Shown: positions 42,229 to 54,206 of the stretch, piece after piece | How positions within the stretch are numbered: position 1 is the stretch's first letter | How the letters are laid out: each line of letters opens with the position of its first letter | DNA from: Plazaster borealis | Taxonomy: Eukaryota > Echinodermata > Asteroidea > Forcipulatida > Labidiasteridae | Length of the DNA stretch: 64,000 nt | Direction: 5' to 3' | Assembly: GCA_021014325.1 (NCBI GenBank) | Contig: CM037474.1 | Coordinates: forward strand, 21,942,488 to 22,006,487 | Translations under genes and position numbers: made by a program | Notes under the pieces: model-generated | Seen by the model: the letters and a program-made list of their open reading frames with translations, nothing else | The model's database searches: none | Told to the model about the DNA's origin: nothing

Positions 42229-44111
42229 ACCCGGAAACTGGTCCAAAAATATGGGACTTTGACTCGGATTCTGCGTTAGCTTGACCCTGGATAATTTTGA
42301 CACAGATACTGGGTCATTTTTGATGCAGATTCCGGGTAATACCAACCTCGTCCCCATGGTGTGTCGAGCAGTACGAGGTTGGAATAGTCTGGAATAGTCT
42401 GGCTGTGAACATGGTGAATACTGAATGAGTACAACTTTTAAAACATGTTTACGTTAGACTTTTGAACACCAGTCGTTGTCCAATCAGGGTCCAAGTATTA
42501 AAGGAGTTTCCCTCCCAGGGTTTACTATTGTAAACATGGTTTAAAATTAAAGTAAACCATGGGGACGAGGTTGGGGTCATACTGACCCAGACATGGATTA
42601 GCCCACACGGGACCCGGGTCTGGATCAATTCTGACCCGGGAATTTTTAGACGTGTACTCCAAATGCCCGGGGCAACTTTTGCAGGCAACTTGGAGGCAAC
42701 CAACTGCAGTGCATGCTACAGGACCACTTTGGTAACACATTAGTAATTTTTCAAACAATGTCTGAAGATCCCCAAGAAAGATATATGAACTTAACAAATG
42801 TGAATGCCTTTTCTTTTTGGAGATTGCCTGGAACTGGTTGCCGGTAAATTGCCTCGTGTAACATGGCCCAAGCTGTACGAGGTTTCTGAACGCAAATAGT
42901 ACTAACTTCTTACAGTTGATCTTTTTCTAATCAGAGAGAGAGCGAGGGAAAAAAGCAAGTTTAAACTGAATTCGTTGCAATTTGTGGCTGGAAATACAGC
43001 AACGAAATTTCCTTCACTATGATCAAAACTGCAACCTTACGTTTGGAAATCAGCAACACAACGCATCCAGCAGTGCGTGGAATGAAAAAGGACTGCAATA
43101 CTAAATATTTATTAAACAATAATTAATCATTATACCTTGGTAACAAACTGGCAATATCTATAAAGGGTTAACAAACAAAAGACTGTTGACTTAAAGTTAT
43201 TATTATTGTTGTTAAATTTCGCATACATTGTATAATCATTTCAGGTCACACACGTCTCTATGAGCAAAATATGGCGTCTGTGATGGCGTCGGTCTCTAGA
43301 ATTTCTTTTAAAGGAAAGTACATCATTGGTTTGGGGAAAAGTTAAATGTATTCTTCTCAATAGTTTTCAATAAACATACTATCCAACAAACCAGTGGAAA
43401 TTTCATCGAATTCGGCGTTACTGTTTAGTGAAAAAAAAATAGGGATGTTGAACACGTTCATACATGGTCTTATTTCCACCACGGCAATCGAAATAAGTTA
43501 ACGGCAGATACTATTACAGCGAAGGATCTTCAAATACTATTCCTTCCACTTTGACAGTGTTTCAGAAGGAAATATTTCTCTGGTGACTGGTACTGGTATG
43601 AACCTTTGTTATCATTGAACATTCTGATTGGAAAAAAATTCTGCACTTTGTCTTTCACCCTGTAAATTTTCATGTTTATCTTATGTTGTTTTTTGTTTTT
43701 GTTTTTTGCATGCAAAATAAGAGAATATAAGACAACATTTTGATTACCATTAACCTCACGTTGAACACGTCAGTTCCTAAACTCATTCTGAGCTCCATCC
43801 CCACCCCCACCCCCAAGAAAATTACATCAAACCAAAAAACTACAGTGTTATAATATGGATTTCTCTACTTCCAATAGCAGTAATTTCAATGATTGATTGT
43901 GTCATACACGTCATCTCATGCAGCATCAGTTGGGCACCAGAAGCTAGTTCATTCACACTAACAGCATATAACTTAATATTAACATGTTAGAAAGTGCTCT
44001 TTCACAAAGAGATGGCACTTCATACACCAACGCCCATTTGCGAATGGGCAATGGAGTGGGTTTTGAAGATGTTCGGCATCCTTCGGTGTTGGTGGTTTCT
44101 TTATATTGTTG

Positions 44112-44245
44112 TTATGGCAGTGCATCCACATCAGTCTCCGGGCCGTCCATCGAAGGTTCCATGGCTGAATCAATTAGAGTTATACCCCCAGCATCAAAGA
44201 TCCACGGTGCTTCTGTGAACTCCTTCGGTGATAGGACATTGTCAC
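44112..44245 (-). CDS. Secreted EF-hand protein, exon 2 (C-terminal)
   Basis: A 134-nt coding part, phase 1 in, after TTTTCTCTCAG and ending at TAA. Joined to exon 1, the codon G-GT completes DTNGDNVLSPKE, a 12-residue EF-hand loop with Asp at 1, Asn at 3, Asp at 5 and Glu at 12. Asn at position 6 replaces the usual Gly. It goes on EFTEAPWIFDAGGITLIDSA and ends in an acidic tail, DGPETDVDALP. That the intron splits the loop, with both halves fitting it, is the main evidence for the join across 9.96 kb. Confidence 0.8.
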
Positions 44246-45564
44246 CTGAGAGAAAACAACAATAAAAACAGCAACAACAAAAAGTTAATGGCCTGACGTT
44301 TCAACCCTATAGTAGAGTCTTTCTTGAATGCTATACACTTCTTTCTTGAAGGTACATACACCGGAGTAACAAAAAGTAACAAAGAGTAACAAAAAGTGGA
44401 AAGAAATGAAGAGAGAGAAAGGGGCAGAAATAGCAAGGGATGAACAATGAAGAAGGAGACATGGAGGGAAGAGGCTGGTTTTACAAGAGGTTGGAAACAC
44501 AAAGGACAAAATCAAAGGTGGGAAGAGGGAGCACAAGTAATTAATTAGTGAATGAGGCAGACTGAGAAGGGGAATATCTGTGGGAAAAGGAGAAGGCAAA
44601 GACAGCAAGTTGTTTGTCATTTCCTTCTTGGATGTTCAGACCATGGGGTTGAATGGTCAGGGTGCGTCTTATCCTCTCTGTGGTGCCTCAATGCCCTGTC
44701 AAATCATGTCAGAAATGAAGTGATTAGGTAGATTAAAGTGATGTCCTTCGGGGTTATCCATAGAGGTGGGGGAAATTGTTGGGCAAACGAGGAGGGGAGC
44801 ATTGGAAAGAATTTGAGGAATGGGAAGTGTTTCAGGGGCAGGCAATACCAGAGCTGTGTATTGAGAGAGATTTGCGACATAGAGTGACTAGTTTTCTTTC
44901 TTCGGTCACTGGTTGCTGGACGCCATTTTCAGTCCAAATGCAGCACAACCCAAAGGCAAAATAGTCTTGCATCCAGTATTCGCCAATGCGTTTTTTGACA
45001 CAAAATGGCTTCTAATCGCGAGTTGTCGCAACTCTCTCAATAATACGGTTCTGGGCAATCCTTGAGACTGAGCGTCAATAGAGGGCGTGACGGGAAGGAA
45101 GGATACCGGAGTCAATGGGGATCAAGGATGCATTCAGAAGCATTTAGAACGAACAGGTGGTGCCAGATTGGTGAAACCTGGTAATTTCAGACTAATTTGT
45201 AATTATTGAACACTAAGTGTCTTACGTTTCAAGTGAAGAAGGCACAAATTATTGGACTGGAATCGAGCAAATTAACTCTCTAAAGCAGTAGATCAATTTA
45301 ACAATGAAAAACGCCACCACAGTTTTCTGGTGCTCGAGTTTGTTGATTATTAGTAGTCAACTTAAAAATAAAAATAGAATACTATGGAATACAAATCAAA
45401 TGTCATTTTCCGAAGTTACCCACATACTTCAACCAAAAAGTAGTAGGCTAGATCTTTTTTCTTTGTTCTTTGATTTATATTATATATATCCCGGCTGTTT
45501 AAAAATGATGTAGTCCATACGTAGACTACGGAAACGTATAATTATTCGTTTGAAGTCAGGCATT

Positions 45565-45790
45565 CAGGTTGGCCCAGTGATTTCTTCCCTGCCTTTCACC
45601 TCTGTGGACCCCGGTTCGAGTCCTGGACAGAACCCTTTCATGTGGATTAGGCTTTCAGTTTTCATAACTGATACTTGATCATTTTCTTAACACGGGTTAT
45701 CGTTTAGGCCTATACGGGTCGCAGCGCTGGCCGCTTTTGAGTTTCCCTTGGTTTCATTACCAGATAATTAGGCAAAATACATTCATAAAG
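45565..45790 (+). mobile_element. tRNA-derived SINE
   Basis: TTGGCCCAGTGATTTCTTCC, CCTGCCTTTCACCTCTGTGG, then B box CCCGGTTCGAGTCC and a tail with GGCCTATACGGGTCGCAG. Homology to the copy at 48636 begins earlier, near 45390 (CCGA.GTTACCCACAT), so the full unit may be about 450 bp. Confidence 0.8.
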
Positions 45791-46439
45791 AAAGGCAACT
45801 ATGGAATACGATTCAGTGTGACGAAAATGTGTAAATAGCAGTCGTTACTTTCAAGGTTAACATGTTGCATAACCATAAACGGGTACCATCTAAGCATGAA
45901 GGTAGATCTACCTCCATGATCTAAGCATGGAGGAAGTAAATAAGATTTGAAAAGAACTCGACACTTACGGGATACATTGGTCGCCAAAGCTTTTCAATTT
46001 AAATACTTAGGGCAAACAAGACACCTTTAAGTGGTTGGCTTTGCATCAACCTAAGTGTAATTAAAAGAAGACGAACGATACGCTACCATCCTTGTAGAAG
46101 GTACGAGTTGCTTGGGATGTTTCAGGAAGGACCACACAGGCAGGAGATTGGAGGGAAGCAAAGCCGATTCTACCTCCATGATTAAACCGTCATATGGTCG
46201 GTCTACACTCCTTTGTGAACCCACACTCATCTCTAAAGGAAGGTTGATGCTATTATTTCTTGATTTACGGGATGGAAAACAAGAAAGGACCATTCCAACG
46301 TACGGGTTTGTTCATCTCCGGATGATGACTCATTTATACCCGCCCGTTTGATCGTCGTTGTTATTGACTTGTGCCGAATAGTCACCGTTCGCTTTTCTCA
46401 GACTTGTCCTGAATGAAAAGCCGAAACAATTTCAAACTC

Positions 46440-46800
46440 CTAAATGAGGTCGTCCCCTTTTACCACATGTAATTTACCCCCCCCCCCATTTCTCTCTTTA
46501 AAAGGGATCAACTTAACCACTCGACAAGAGAACGCGCCAGGACTCACGGTGTTCTCAACATCTCAATCATGTTTACACAGAGGAAGACATTCTGGTGTAG
46601 CTACCCCCCCCCCAAGTCCTCCCCAAGGACGATTTGTAAAAACAAAAATGAAATACAAAAAGGAAAATTTTATCGAAATGACCCTTTATGTTATTGAAAT
46701 GGGGTTGGTATACACTCAAAACCTTAGTGTTTGATTTCGTATTTTACTTGGAAACACCCCCCCCCCACACACACACACACCACAATCACCAACACCACCA
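46440..46800. other. Poly-C and CA-rich low-complexity patches
   Basis: C runs near 46478, 46602 and 46757 and an ACACACAC run at about 46766 break up this stretch. No supported exon. Confidence 0.7.
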
Positions 46801-47704
46801 CCCACCCCATCCATCACTTCCAACGAAAGGCACTAAGAATTATTCTTGTCAACCCATTCCAAAGCTATTTTCTGGGTGCGCCAGCCACACTGAGATCTCA
46901 ACATTTAGGGCAGAGACCCGAGGAAGAAAATGCACGAAAATATAAACACCCAAACAACCTTGTTTGCACAAATAAATACAGCTCTTAGGCACGTTGTCAG
47001 CCCGTCGTGGGGTCAAGGGAGATCAACAGCCCGAAGTCATCGATGAGCTATATTATCAACATTGCCAATGGTCCGGTCATGGTTAAAAATAATGTACAAA
47101 TTTTGTAGTGATAAAAAAACTATGTTAAATTCATTCTGAAAGCTCACCATTCACCAATAATTACCAGTACCAATCCTTCAGAGAAACAATTTCGTTTGAA
47201 ATACGGTCAGAGTCGAGGAAACTGCATTCTAGATCTCCTAATTCACCCGCTGCGTATTCCGATTGCAGCAATCAATGATAAGCTGACATAAACGGGCACA
47301 AAACCACCATCAAAGCATAAACCGTTTTTCGTTGTTTTCACTGAAACATAACAACCAGATTCAATGACCAGATTTGATGAAATATTCACAGATTGGTCTG
47401 AAAACTAGAGGATCAGAACTGAATTATTTTGTTTCCTAATAAATCACAAGGCCAAAGGGCCACTTAAGGAGAAGGCTACAAGAAACATCAAGACAATTTA
47501 AAGAGAGAGAAGATTTCTGTCCACATTCTCTTGAACTGGAATATATTGTAAGATGGTGGAAACAAGATACAGGTGGGGGTTCCAAGTTGCAACAGAACGA
47601 GGGAAAAGGCTAGCAGAATATATCGGCCTTTGTTGGAACACAACAGATACAGTATTGGGAAGAGAAGATGTGGCAAAGCAGGTGCTTCCAGATTTGACTG
47701 AACC

Positions 47705-48040
47705 CTTTAAAGCACGTATGTCACTAATTTTCAAAGACCAGCATCCACGCTTGATGTGACCCAACATATACATGAAAAAACAAACCTGTGAAAGTTTAAG
47801 CTCAATCGGTCATTGGTGTCAAGAGAAAAAAGTAGAAATGTTTTCACTGTTTTCAAACATTGAGTTTTGGTCTCGATGAGATTAAAACTAATTGTTTTAC
47901 TCATTTCTTAAAAACTATTGCACTCCAAGCAAAAATATTTCACAGGGAGTTTCCTACCATGACCATCTTTATACCATGTAAGTTATGTGCAAATCTGTGA
48001 TCGTTTATATTTTCACTCTTACCAATGTCATGCACAGCTT
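47705..48040 (+). mobile_element. Family-1 type C copy
   Basis: Starts CTTTAAAGCACGTATGTC and shares TTTTCAAAGACCAGCATCC, ACAAACCTGTGAAAGTTTAAG and GTTTTCACTGTTTTCAAACA with 28620-28967. Confidence 0.7.
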
Positions 48041-48244
48041 GACAGCATGGCAAATCTGGTTCAAGAATATTACAAATCGGTCTCCAACTAGGAGTTGAAG
48101 GTTCAGTTTTGGTTTGGTTTCAAATAATGGCTACAAGAACCAACATTGTGGAATGTGTTTCAACTTTAAAGTATTACATGCATGGGAAAACAACGAGTAA
48201 ATTTTCCCGAAATTTCGTTATTTGATTTTGAATGCAATCAACGC

Positions 48245-48317
48245 TAACCCTACCCCAACCCCTATGCCTAACCATAGTTCCCCTACCACTAACCCTAACC
48301 CTAAACCTAAACCTCAC
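48245..48317. repeat. Degenerate telomere-like CCCTAA patch
   Basis: Contains CTAACCCTA, CTAACCCTAACCCTAA and variants such as CCTAAACCTAAACC. It resembles TTAGGG telomere repeats on the minus strand. It is internal and imperfect. Confidence 0.8.
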
Positions 48318-48635
48318 CATTATAGTTCAAAATGCGACCACCTAGTTGCTGTCGTGATTTGAATAGGTTAATTTCATTAGCATGTTGCCCTCAATTGCAT
48401 TTCGATTGAAAGACCCTAACCATATTTGTTATTTACCCCATCAGCTGTTGAATAATATCATAGTAGAGCAAGGACAAGTGCACCTTTTTGAACTTAATCG
48501 ATTGATGTCATTGTCCGAAGATACCCACATAATGATTTCCAGCCAAAAGGTAATGGATCTTATTTGTTATTTGATTATCCTGTTTATCAAATAGTACACA
48601 CGTAGAACTAGGATATTGGTTTGTAGCGTGACAAT

Positions 48636-48900
48636 CAGGTTGGCTCAGTGGTTCCCCTGCCTTTCACCTCTGTGGTCCCCGGTTCGAATCCTGGACAGAA
48701 CCCTGGCATGTTGATTGTGTTGTCAGTCTCTAAACCTGATTGCGTGGGTTTTCTCTGTTTGGGGTTTTCCTCCCACATCTAAACCCTGAAATGTCTTCAT
48801 CATCTATCTTCAGGGCTATGGGTCACAGTCGCTTTCGAGAGTCCCTTGCATTGCCAAAAAAGATATGACAATAACTGGGCAAAATGCCCCCATAAATACA
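48636..48900 (+). mobile_element. tRNA-derived SINE, best-preserved copy
   Basis: GTTGGCTCAGTGGTTCCCCT (A-box-like), CCCCGGTTCGAATCCTGG (B box), GCGTGGGTTTTCTCTG, GGGGTTTTCCTCCCACATC and a tail GGGCTATGGGTCACAGTC. The head looks tRNA-like; the body is shared by all four copies. Confidence 0.85.
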
Positions 48901-50020
48901 GCATGGTTGCACTTTGCAACATGTTGAACAACATTGGTTCCCACCATGGGTTCAACCTTTTGGTGTCAATGCAATGAACCTCATATTGAAAACCAATGGT
49001 GGATTACTAATTTCACAAACATCAATCATAAAACATGCTAACACTTGTCACACAAACACCAGCATTGAGTTATTTACATCTCTTTGTTGTTCATATTGGA
49101 GTCTTTTTGATAAAAGGTGCACTGCATGCATGGGTGGTGGAGCCACAATGTTCAACACACTGACATCAATTTCATCTTTGTTCAGGCCACAAAATTGATG
49201 TCCAACTTACAGATCAAGTATCGGAATGGTAATTATCGAAAAAGTATTTAAGAGGTAACTTGTTAACAAGGTTCGTGCCATCCTAAGAAAATAAAGCACT
49301 GTCGAGAAAAAACCATGTGACGACAGCAAACAAACAAAAAATAATAATAATAGTCATTACTTATTTTGGTTGCCGCATTCAAAAAATCACACAATTAACA
49401 TGAACAAAAACAAAATCCCTGTCAAAACATGAACAGATTTTATTTATTTTCACTAGGGGATGGAAAAACTAGGGGATGGAAATAAAATTTACTCTTCCGA
49501 AAACCAATGATACAAAAAAATGTCTTTTCCCTTTAACCGATCCAGACGACGCCAGGTGGCATCTGGATTTGATCTCACACCTAACCGCGCTCGGAAATGT
49601 CATAAATATACACTTTAAAAAGATTTCAGTCTTGCCCACAAAATCAGCCACATAAATCTTATTGTTAGCATAACCACAACTGATATGTCTGACCGGATTT
49701 CCCGATTATGAACTTGCTAACTGTCCCCAAACATTTGAACTAAGAATTATGTACAATTTCCTCTTTTACATACACTAGGAAAATGATTAAGTGGTGATAT
49801 TCCGATGGCCAATTTGTTGCGTCAACTTGCTAAAATTTTACTGTGCCATCTTCCATCTTTGAACTGTTAAAGCAGTTTAAATCTTGCTCATGGTTATGAG
49901 CTAAAATAAATTTACAAATCAGCCTGATGAAATGACAGGCCAAGGTGTTGTATTCCAGATGATCTATCATCATTTGTATCTGTTTTTTTGATCACACGTG
50001 ATTCTTGGGGATGTTTGTAG

Positions 50021-50191
50021 GGACAGTTCAACAACAGTAATAACGGCGTGTTTTACAGACTGGTGGATATCCCACTTCTGACACCAAAAAGAACGCCTAC
50101 AACTGAGTCAGTGAAAGGCAAACCAAAAGGAATAGCTAATATGTTTTATAATAAACTTCTGGAGCGTATGGATGACTCTGCTACGATATAA
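50021..50191 (+). CDS. Unrecognised terminal exon, plus strand
   Basis: After GATGTTTGTAG an open frame of 56 codons ends at TAA. It reads GQFNNSNNGVFYRLVDIPLL, a Lys/Thr-rich middle (KRTPTTESVKGKPKG), then MFYNKLLERMDDSATI. Composition and the amphipathic end look like a real C terminus. An alternative acceptor, TTTTACAG, would begin at 50056. It lies inside the intron of the minus-strand EF-hand gene. No upstream exon with matching phase was found; a short open segment at 49187-49229 with good borders does not match in phase. Confidence 0.42.
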   Translation, partial: GQFNNSNNGVFYRLVDIPLLTPKRTPTTESVKGKPKGIANMFYNKLLERMDDSATI

Positions 50192-51579
50192 AAAAATTGA
50201 CATTATAAAAAAAATTGACATCATTTTATAGTGATCTCAATTCGTTTTAATACTGACAATTTAACCGCCGTATGAATGTTTCTTTAACATAGCGAAATGT
50301 TTAATTATAACCTCTGCTACAAATCTCGTCTCACCGCGGGTTCTTTTTCCTTCCCACAAGAAATTGACATTTCCTTCAAACCGTTAAGGTCATCGATAAA
50401 GTAACATGAACCGCGAATGTGTTTGTTTATAACATTTCTATGAGCAACGTAGAGGTCACTGGGGGTCATGGGAAAATGTTTTAATTTGATTTCTAATCCT
50501 TTGTTCGCCTTGATGTCCGACGCGTGACGTCTCAAAAACAAAACTCAAGTGGATTTTCCTAGGGATGAAGTGAATTTCTGACAGAGTGAAGTGAGGGCAT
50601 CTTTTATCAGCTTCTTGAGGGAGAGTTTATAAACCACTTGGAAATAGTCAAGCATGAATCACATAACGACTCGTCTAGCGTGACATGTTTATTTATATAA
50701 TAATTCAAGGCTTGCCCGTAGCACAAGACAGGCACACAATGTCCAGTAACTGATGCGAGCTAATAAAACCATTAATCTTGTCCGTTAATGTGAACAAATA
50801 GTGTTTAATGTTCACAGTTTTATCTCATCAGATGTGAATAATACATATATTTATTTGTGTTTTTTCGGTGTGTGTGATGACAATATTAAGCAACAACCAA
50901 GTTGAGACCGCTAGTACCACTGATACATCGGAAAGTCAACGTTATGGGCATGTACTTCTGTTTTCTTCTTTCTGGCCTATTTCACTCCACTGCAGGAGGA
51001 AAGCCTCTTCACCAAATTTCCATTTCATTCCATATTAAGTTGTCGTTGTCAAGCAATGCCCCTAATGTATTTCTAGTTCATCTCTTCACCTCTTGTTTTG
51101 TCTTCCTCTTTTCTGATTTGGTTTCTTGGAGTCCAATTGGCTGTTTCGCATGCCCACCTGTTTTCATGCCTCCTTGCCAGGTGAACTGCCCTCCCACTTC
51201 TTTGATTTAATAGGCATGGATTTAATATCCTACACTATTGATTTCTTTCTTAGATCCACATTTGTCACCATGTCCTTCTTGGTTTACTCCTATTCATTAT
51301 TCTTTCCATCGCGTACTTGTACACTGTTTAAAATCTGGACAACTATAAAACTTCCTGTGGGCAAGTCAAAAGCACATTGTACTGGTCCGTTGGCCTACTT
51401 AAAAAGAAAATATTTGCAGGCCTTTAATAATAATAGAGAGCAACGCAAAGTGTATCGGAAACTGGGGGATGGTTTTCAAATTGTTATACTTCGTATGCGA
51501 AGGGACAAAAAACGGGGTGCAAAAACAAATGTTCATCCAGTGCATGCAACAAGCTAACGTGCAGCAAGCTATATGATAT

Positions 51580-51895
51580 TCAGGTTGAATCATTGGTTTA
51601 TTTCCCTGCCTTTCAACGCGGTGAACCCCGGTTCGAATCAAGGCCAGACCGGAGCCTAATATGTAGATTTGGTTTGCAGTCCCTATTGGATCTGTGGGTC
51701 ATTTCTCTATAATTGCATGAGATTTTCCCTATTTGGGGTTTTTCTCCCAAATTTAAAACTTTAATTAATTTCTGCATCAGATTCTCCACACTGGTAAATT
51801 CAGGCCTATACGGGTTACACTCAGTGGCAGTGTTGTACACTTTGGGGGTCATCTGGTTTCATTATAACAGAAAGCTATAAAAATAATGGCAATAC
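51580..51895 (+). mobile_element. tRNA-derived SINE, diverged copy
   Basis: CCCTGCCTTTCAACGCGGTG, B box CCCCGGTTCGAATCA, GGGGTTTTTCTCCCAAATT and GGCCTATACGGGTTACAC. The A box is weak. Confidence 0.7.
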
Positions 51896-52026
51896 AATAA
51901 TGACTGAAGAAAATTTTGTTAACTCGGACTCAAAAACTTTAGTGGAGATTTGAGTACTAGCCCTTGAATGGTACTAAAGAAAAAATAATTTTGTTGCCTT
52001 GTCTTTACTCTTCAGCACACCTATTT

Positions 52027-52130
52027 AGCTGCTGATAGCTCAGTTGGCACGTAAATCCGGAGGTCGCGGGTTCAAATCCCACACTAGTCAATTCTTCTTT
52101 GCTCACACCCAAAAAGACAATACTAATAAA
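52027..52130 (+). mobile_element. tRNA-derived SINE, second family, short copy
   Basis: GATAGCTCAGTTGGCACG, then GGAGGTCGCGGGTTCAAATCCC and CTAGTCAATTCTTCTTTG. The same head and tail occur at 27681-28050, where an element splits them. Here a few bases between A and B box are missing. Confidence 0.7.
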
Positions 52131-52566
52131 TTTAAACATCAAGTTAGTGTCGAATTTTAGTAAGAAAAAACACAATGTCCAATACGTTAATGTAACCTGA
52201 CTATAGTATCTGTGATATTATGCATGGAAGCCCGATTTCCGGATACTCAGGCTACAATCTTTTTCTCAAACAGAATTAAAGGTTAAACAGATAATGGTGT
52301 ACGGTAGAAGCAGGGTTGGACCTCTGTTGTATTATTCAAAGTAAATGAGAATCACACTGAAACTTCCATTGTGCTGCAGGAAAACCCACGCTCGGCTTCA
52401 AGCCCACTTGACAGCAACCCAACAATAAGATGGGCACAATTCCATGTAATCTTAAGATAATCTATGAAGATTTGGACAATGGCTGGAAAGCAGAAGGACA
52501 GTGTGGAGTGGAGGAAATGACCTTCTGAAGTGTGCGTGGGAAGGACCGTGTAAGACGTGAAGACTG

Positions 52567-53034
52567 AAGCCCTTCTCACACTACAGAGCCATTTCCCGGG
52601 AAATAAAATCTCGGGAAAATCCCGGGAGTTTTTAACCTCACCGCCACCCCAGGAACCGTTCTCACTATCCCAATTTGGTAACTCCCGGGAGTACTATTTC
52701 CTAGGAATATGCACGGTCGTTTCACACTTGCGATCAAACCCCAGGAAATGTGGTAAACAGGTCAGCCCTTTCGAGATTAATGACGTCTCAATACAGTGGA
52801 CGCAAAAGGTGGGGTAAGTTAAACCCGCTTCTGTTCTCACTAGCTGCTTTTTCCCGGGAAAAACGTTATACCCCGGGGTTAACTGCCTTAACCCTACCCC
52901 TGAGCAGGGTTAATTATTTCCCGGGAATAAGCTAATTCCAGGGAAATTCCCGGGAGTTTTTTTGTAGTGTGAACAGATCGACCAAAAGTTCCCGGGAATG
53001 TCCCGGGAAATACCTATAGTGTGAAAAGGGCTTT
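52567..53034. mobile_element. 468-bp inverted-repeat element rich in CCCGGG
   Basis: AAGCCCTTCTCACACTACAG then AGCCATTTCCCGGGA on the left; TCCCGGGAAATACCTATAGT then GTGAAAAGGGCTTT on the right. Inside, CCCGGG recurs about eight times in both directions along with TTTTTTTGTAGTGTGAACAG. No transposase frame, so it is non-autonomous. Confidence 0.85.
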
Positions 53035-53261
53035 AGAGTGAGGACCAGAAGAGGGAGGATCGGACAGAGGTTGGGTTGTCATTGAACGAAACGATTTGTT
53101 TGGGACTTTGCTGTGTGACCGTTCACTTTTTGAAACAGGTAGAACGAAATGACGACATCTTTTAAAAATACAAAAAAGTAACAACAGTTGGAGTCTTAAA
53201 TAGCGCACGTATCTACCAATAACATGGTGCTTGAACGAAGAGAAAACATTGTGTTGTTGAC

Positions 53262-53590
53262 AGTTTTGAATTATGAGACCGAATTATGTAGCACTTTATA
53301 TTTGGGGTTTGTTTTACAAGGTGCTGCGGTGCATTCAGCGGCTACTGCCAGAAACATAGGAGCAAACTCCCCCTCTTAGCGTTAAGCGTAACTGCATGGG
53401 TTCTGTTCCGTGCATTACACAACACACTGGACATACGGCGTTACGTCCCATCCGAAGGACGAAGCAATCATGGTTAAGTGTGTTGCTTACGAACACAAGT
53501 GTCACGACCAGGCGAACCCACACTCTGCTGATCAGAAACACCAGAGCTTGTGTCCAGTTCGCTTGACCGCTCGGCCGCCACGACACGTCA
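53262..53590 (-). mobile_element. tRNA-derived SINE, uninterrupted copy
   Basis: On the minus strand GGCGGCCGAGCGGTCAAGCG (A box), GATCAGCAGAGTGTGGGTTCG (B box), then CGTGACACTTGTGTTCGTAA, and a tail with GGCAGTAGCCGCTGAATGC. It is the empty-site counterpart of 37841-38345. Confidence 0.8.
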
Positions 53591-54206
53591 ATTTATGTTT
53601 ATTTTCTTCAAATTGGACGAATGGTAGGCCTAAACAAAACAAAAGTCTATACAAAAAACTATATGCCTTTATTGAAAGCCTATAGTAATATAAAGCTATA
53701 GGCCATTATAGCAAGCTGGTCCTAGCTCCAGGCTATGTAAATTGTATAAAAAAAACGATATAAGGTTGCAGTTGGAAATATCTCTTAGGAGTTGAGGATG
53801 ATGTATTTACAAATGTACTTTCGAAAACAAAACTGGTGGCGAAACAACCAACGGGTGTTTTGGTTCGTATACTACGAAAAACGATCATAGAGTCTGGTCC
53901 TTGTTATGAGCCACCAGTATTCAGGGGTCTTTCGACAATAGTTTCCCGGGGAAGACAGGCAGAGGACGCAGATCGAAACGTCGAGTGGTAACACATCAGC
54001 TCCTTTCACTATACACAAGCCCAAATTTATTTGCAACTTTTATGAATTCAGACAAACTGACCAAAGAATTAAAGTACGAAGCGAAACCCTTTCTCTCCTT
54101 AATAAATTATTTCTTTACTGAAAAACTATAAATATACATTGTCAGAGAAAGACAAGATTTTCTGAAAATTGTTGGTACTTGAGATGTCTCCACTCTGAAT
54201 ACTCAC

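Larger units (their letters stand above)
38626..44111. other. Intergenic region between two minus-strand genes
   Basis: Holds a LINE tail (39160-39248), inverted-repeat elements (39512, 41290, 41611), the GGGTCA minisatellite (42133-42228) and AT-rich sequence. Open frames at 40245-40433 and 40476-40763 were examined and lack convincing splice borders. From 42700 to 44000 I see only AT-rich sequence and homopolymers. Confidence 0.5.
44246..54206 (-). other. 10-kb intron of the EF-hand gene
   Basis: Contains a GCCTGACGTTTCAACCC repeat fragment (44292), A/G-rich sequence (44390-44620), SINE copies (45565, 48636, 51580, 52027), a family-1 copy (47705), telomere-like sequence (48245-48317), a plus-strand terminal exon (50021-50191), a large inverted-repeat element (52567-53034) and an uninterrupted SINE (53262-53590). 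Confidence 0.65.

Noticed and set aside
42085..42357. Minus-strand repeat protein with PDPEMGQA units
   Set aside because: Translation of the 21-bp minisatellite.
47553..47759. Plus-strand frame MVETRYRWGFQVATERGKRL
   Set aside because: It runs into a family-1 element and has no splice donor; composition is borderline.
50317..50541. 74-codon minus-strand frame (HASDIKANKGLEIKLKHFP...)
   Set aside because: Protein-like in part, but phase does not insert between the two EF-hand exons, and no start or acceptor is convincing.
51126..51557. 143-codon plus-strand open frame
   Set aside because: AT/T-rich hydrophobic composition with no recognisable pattern; it runs into the repeated 5' part of a SINE unit.
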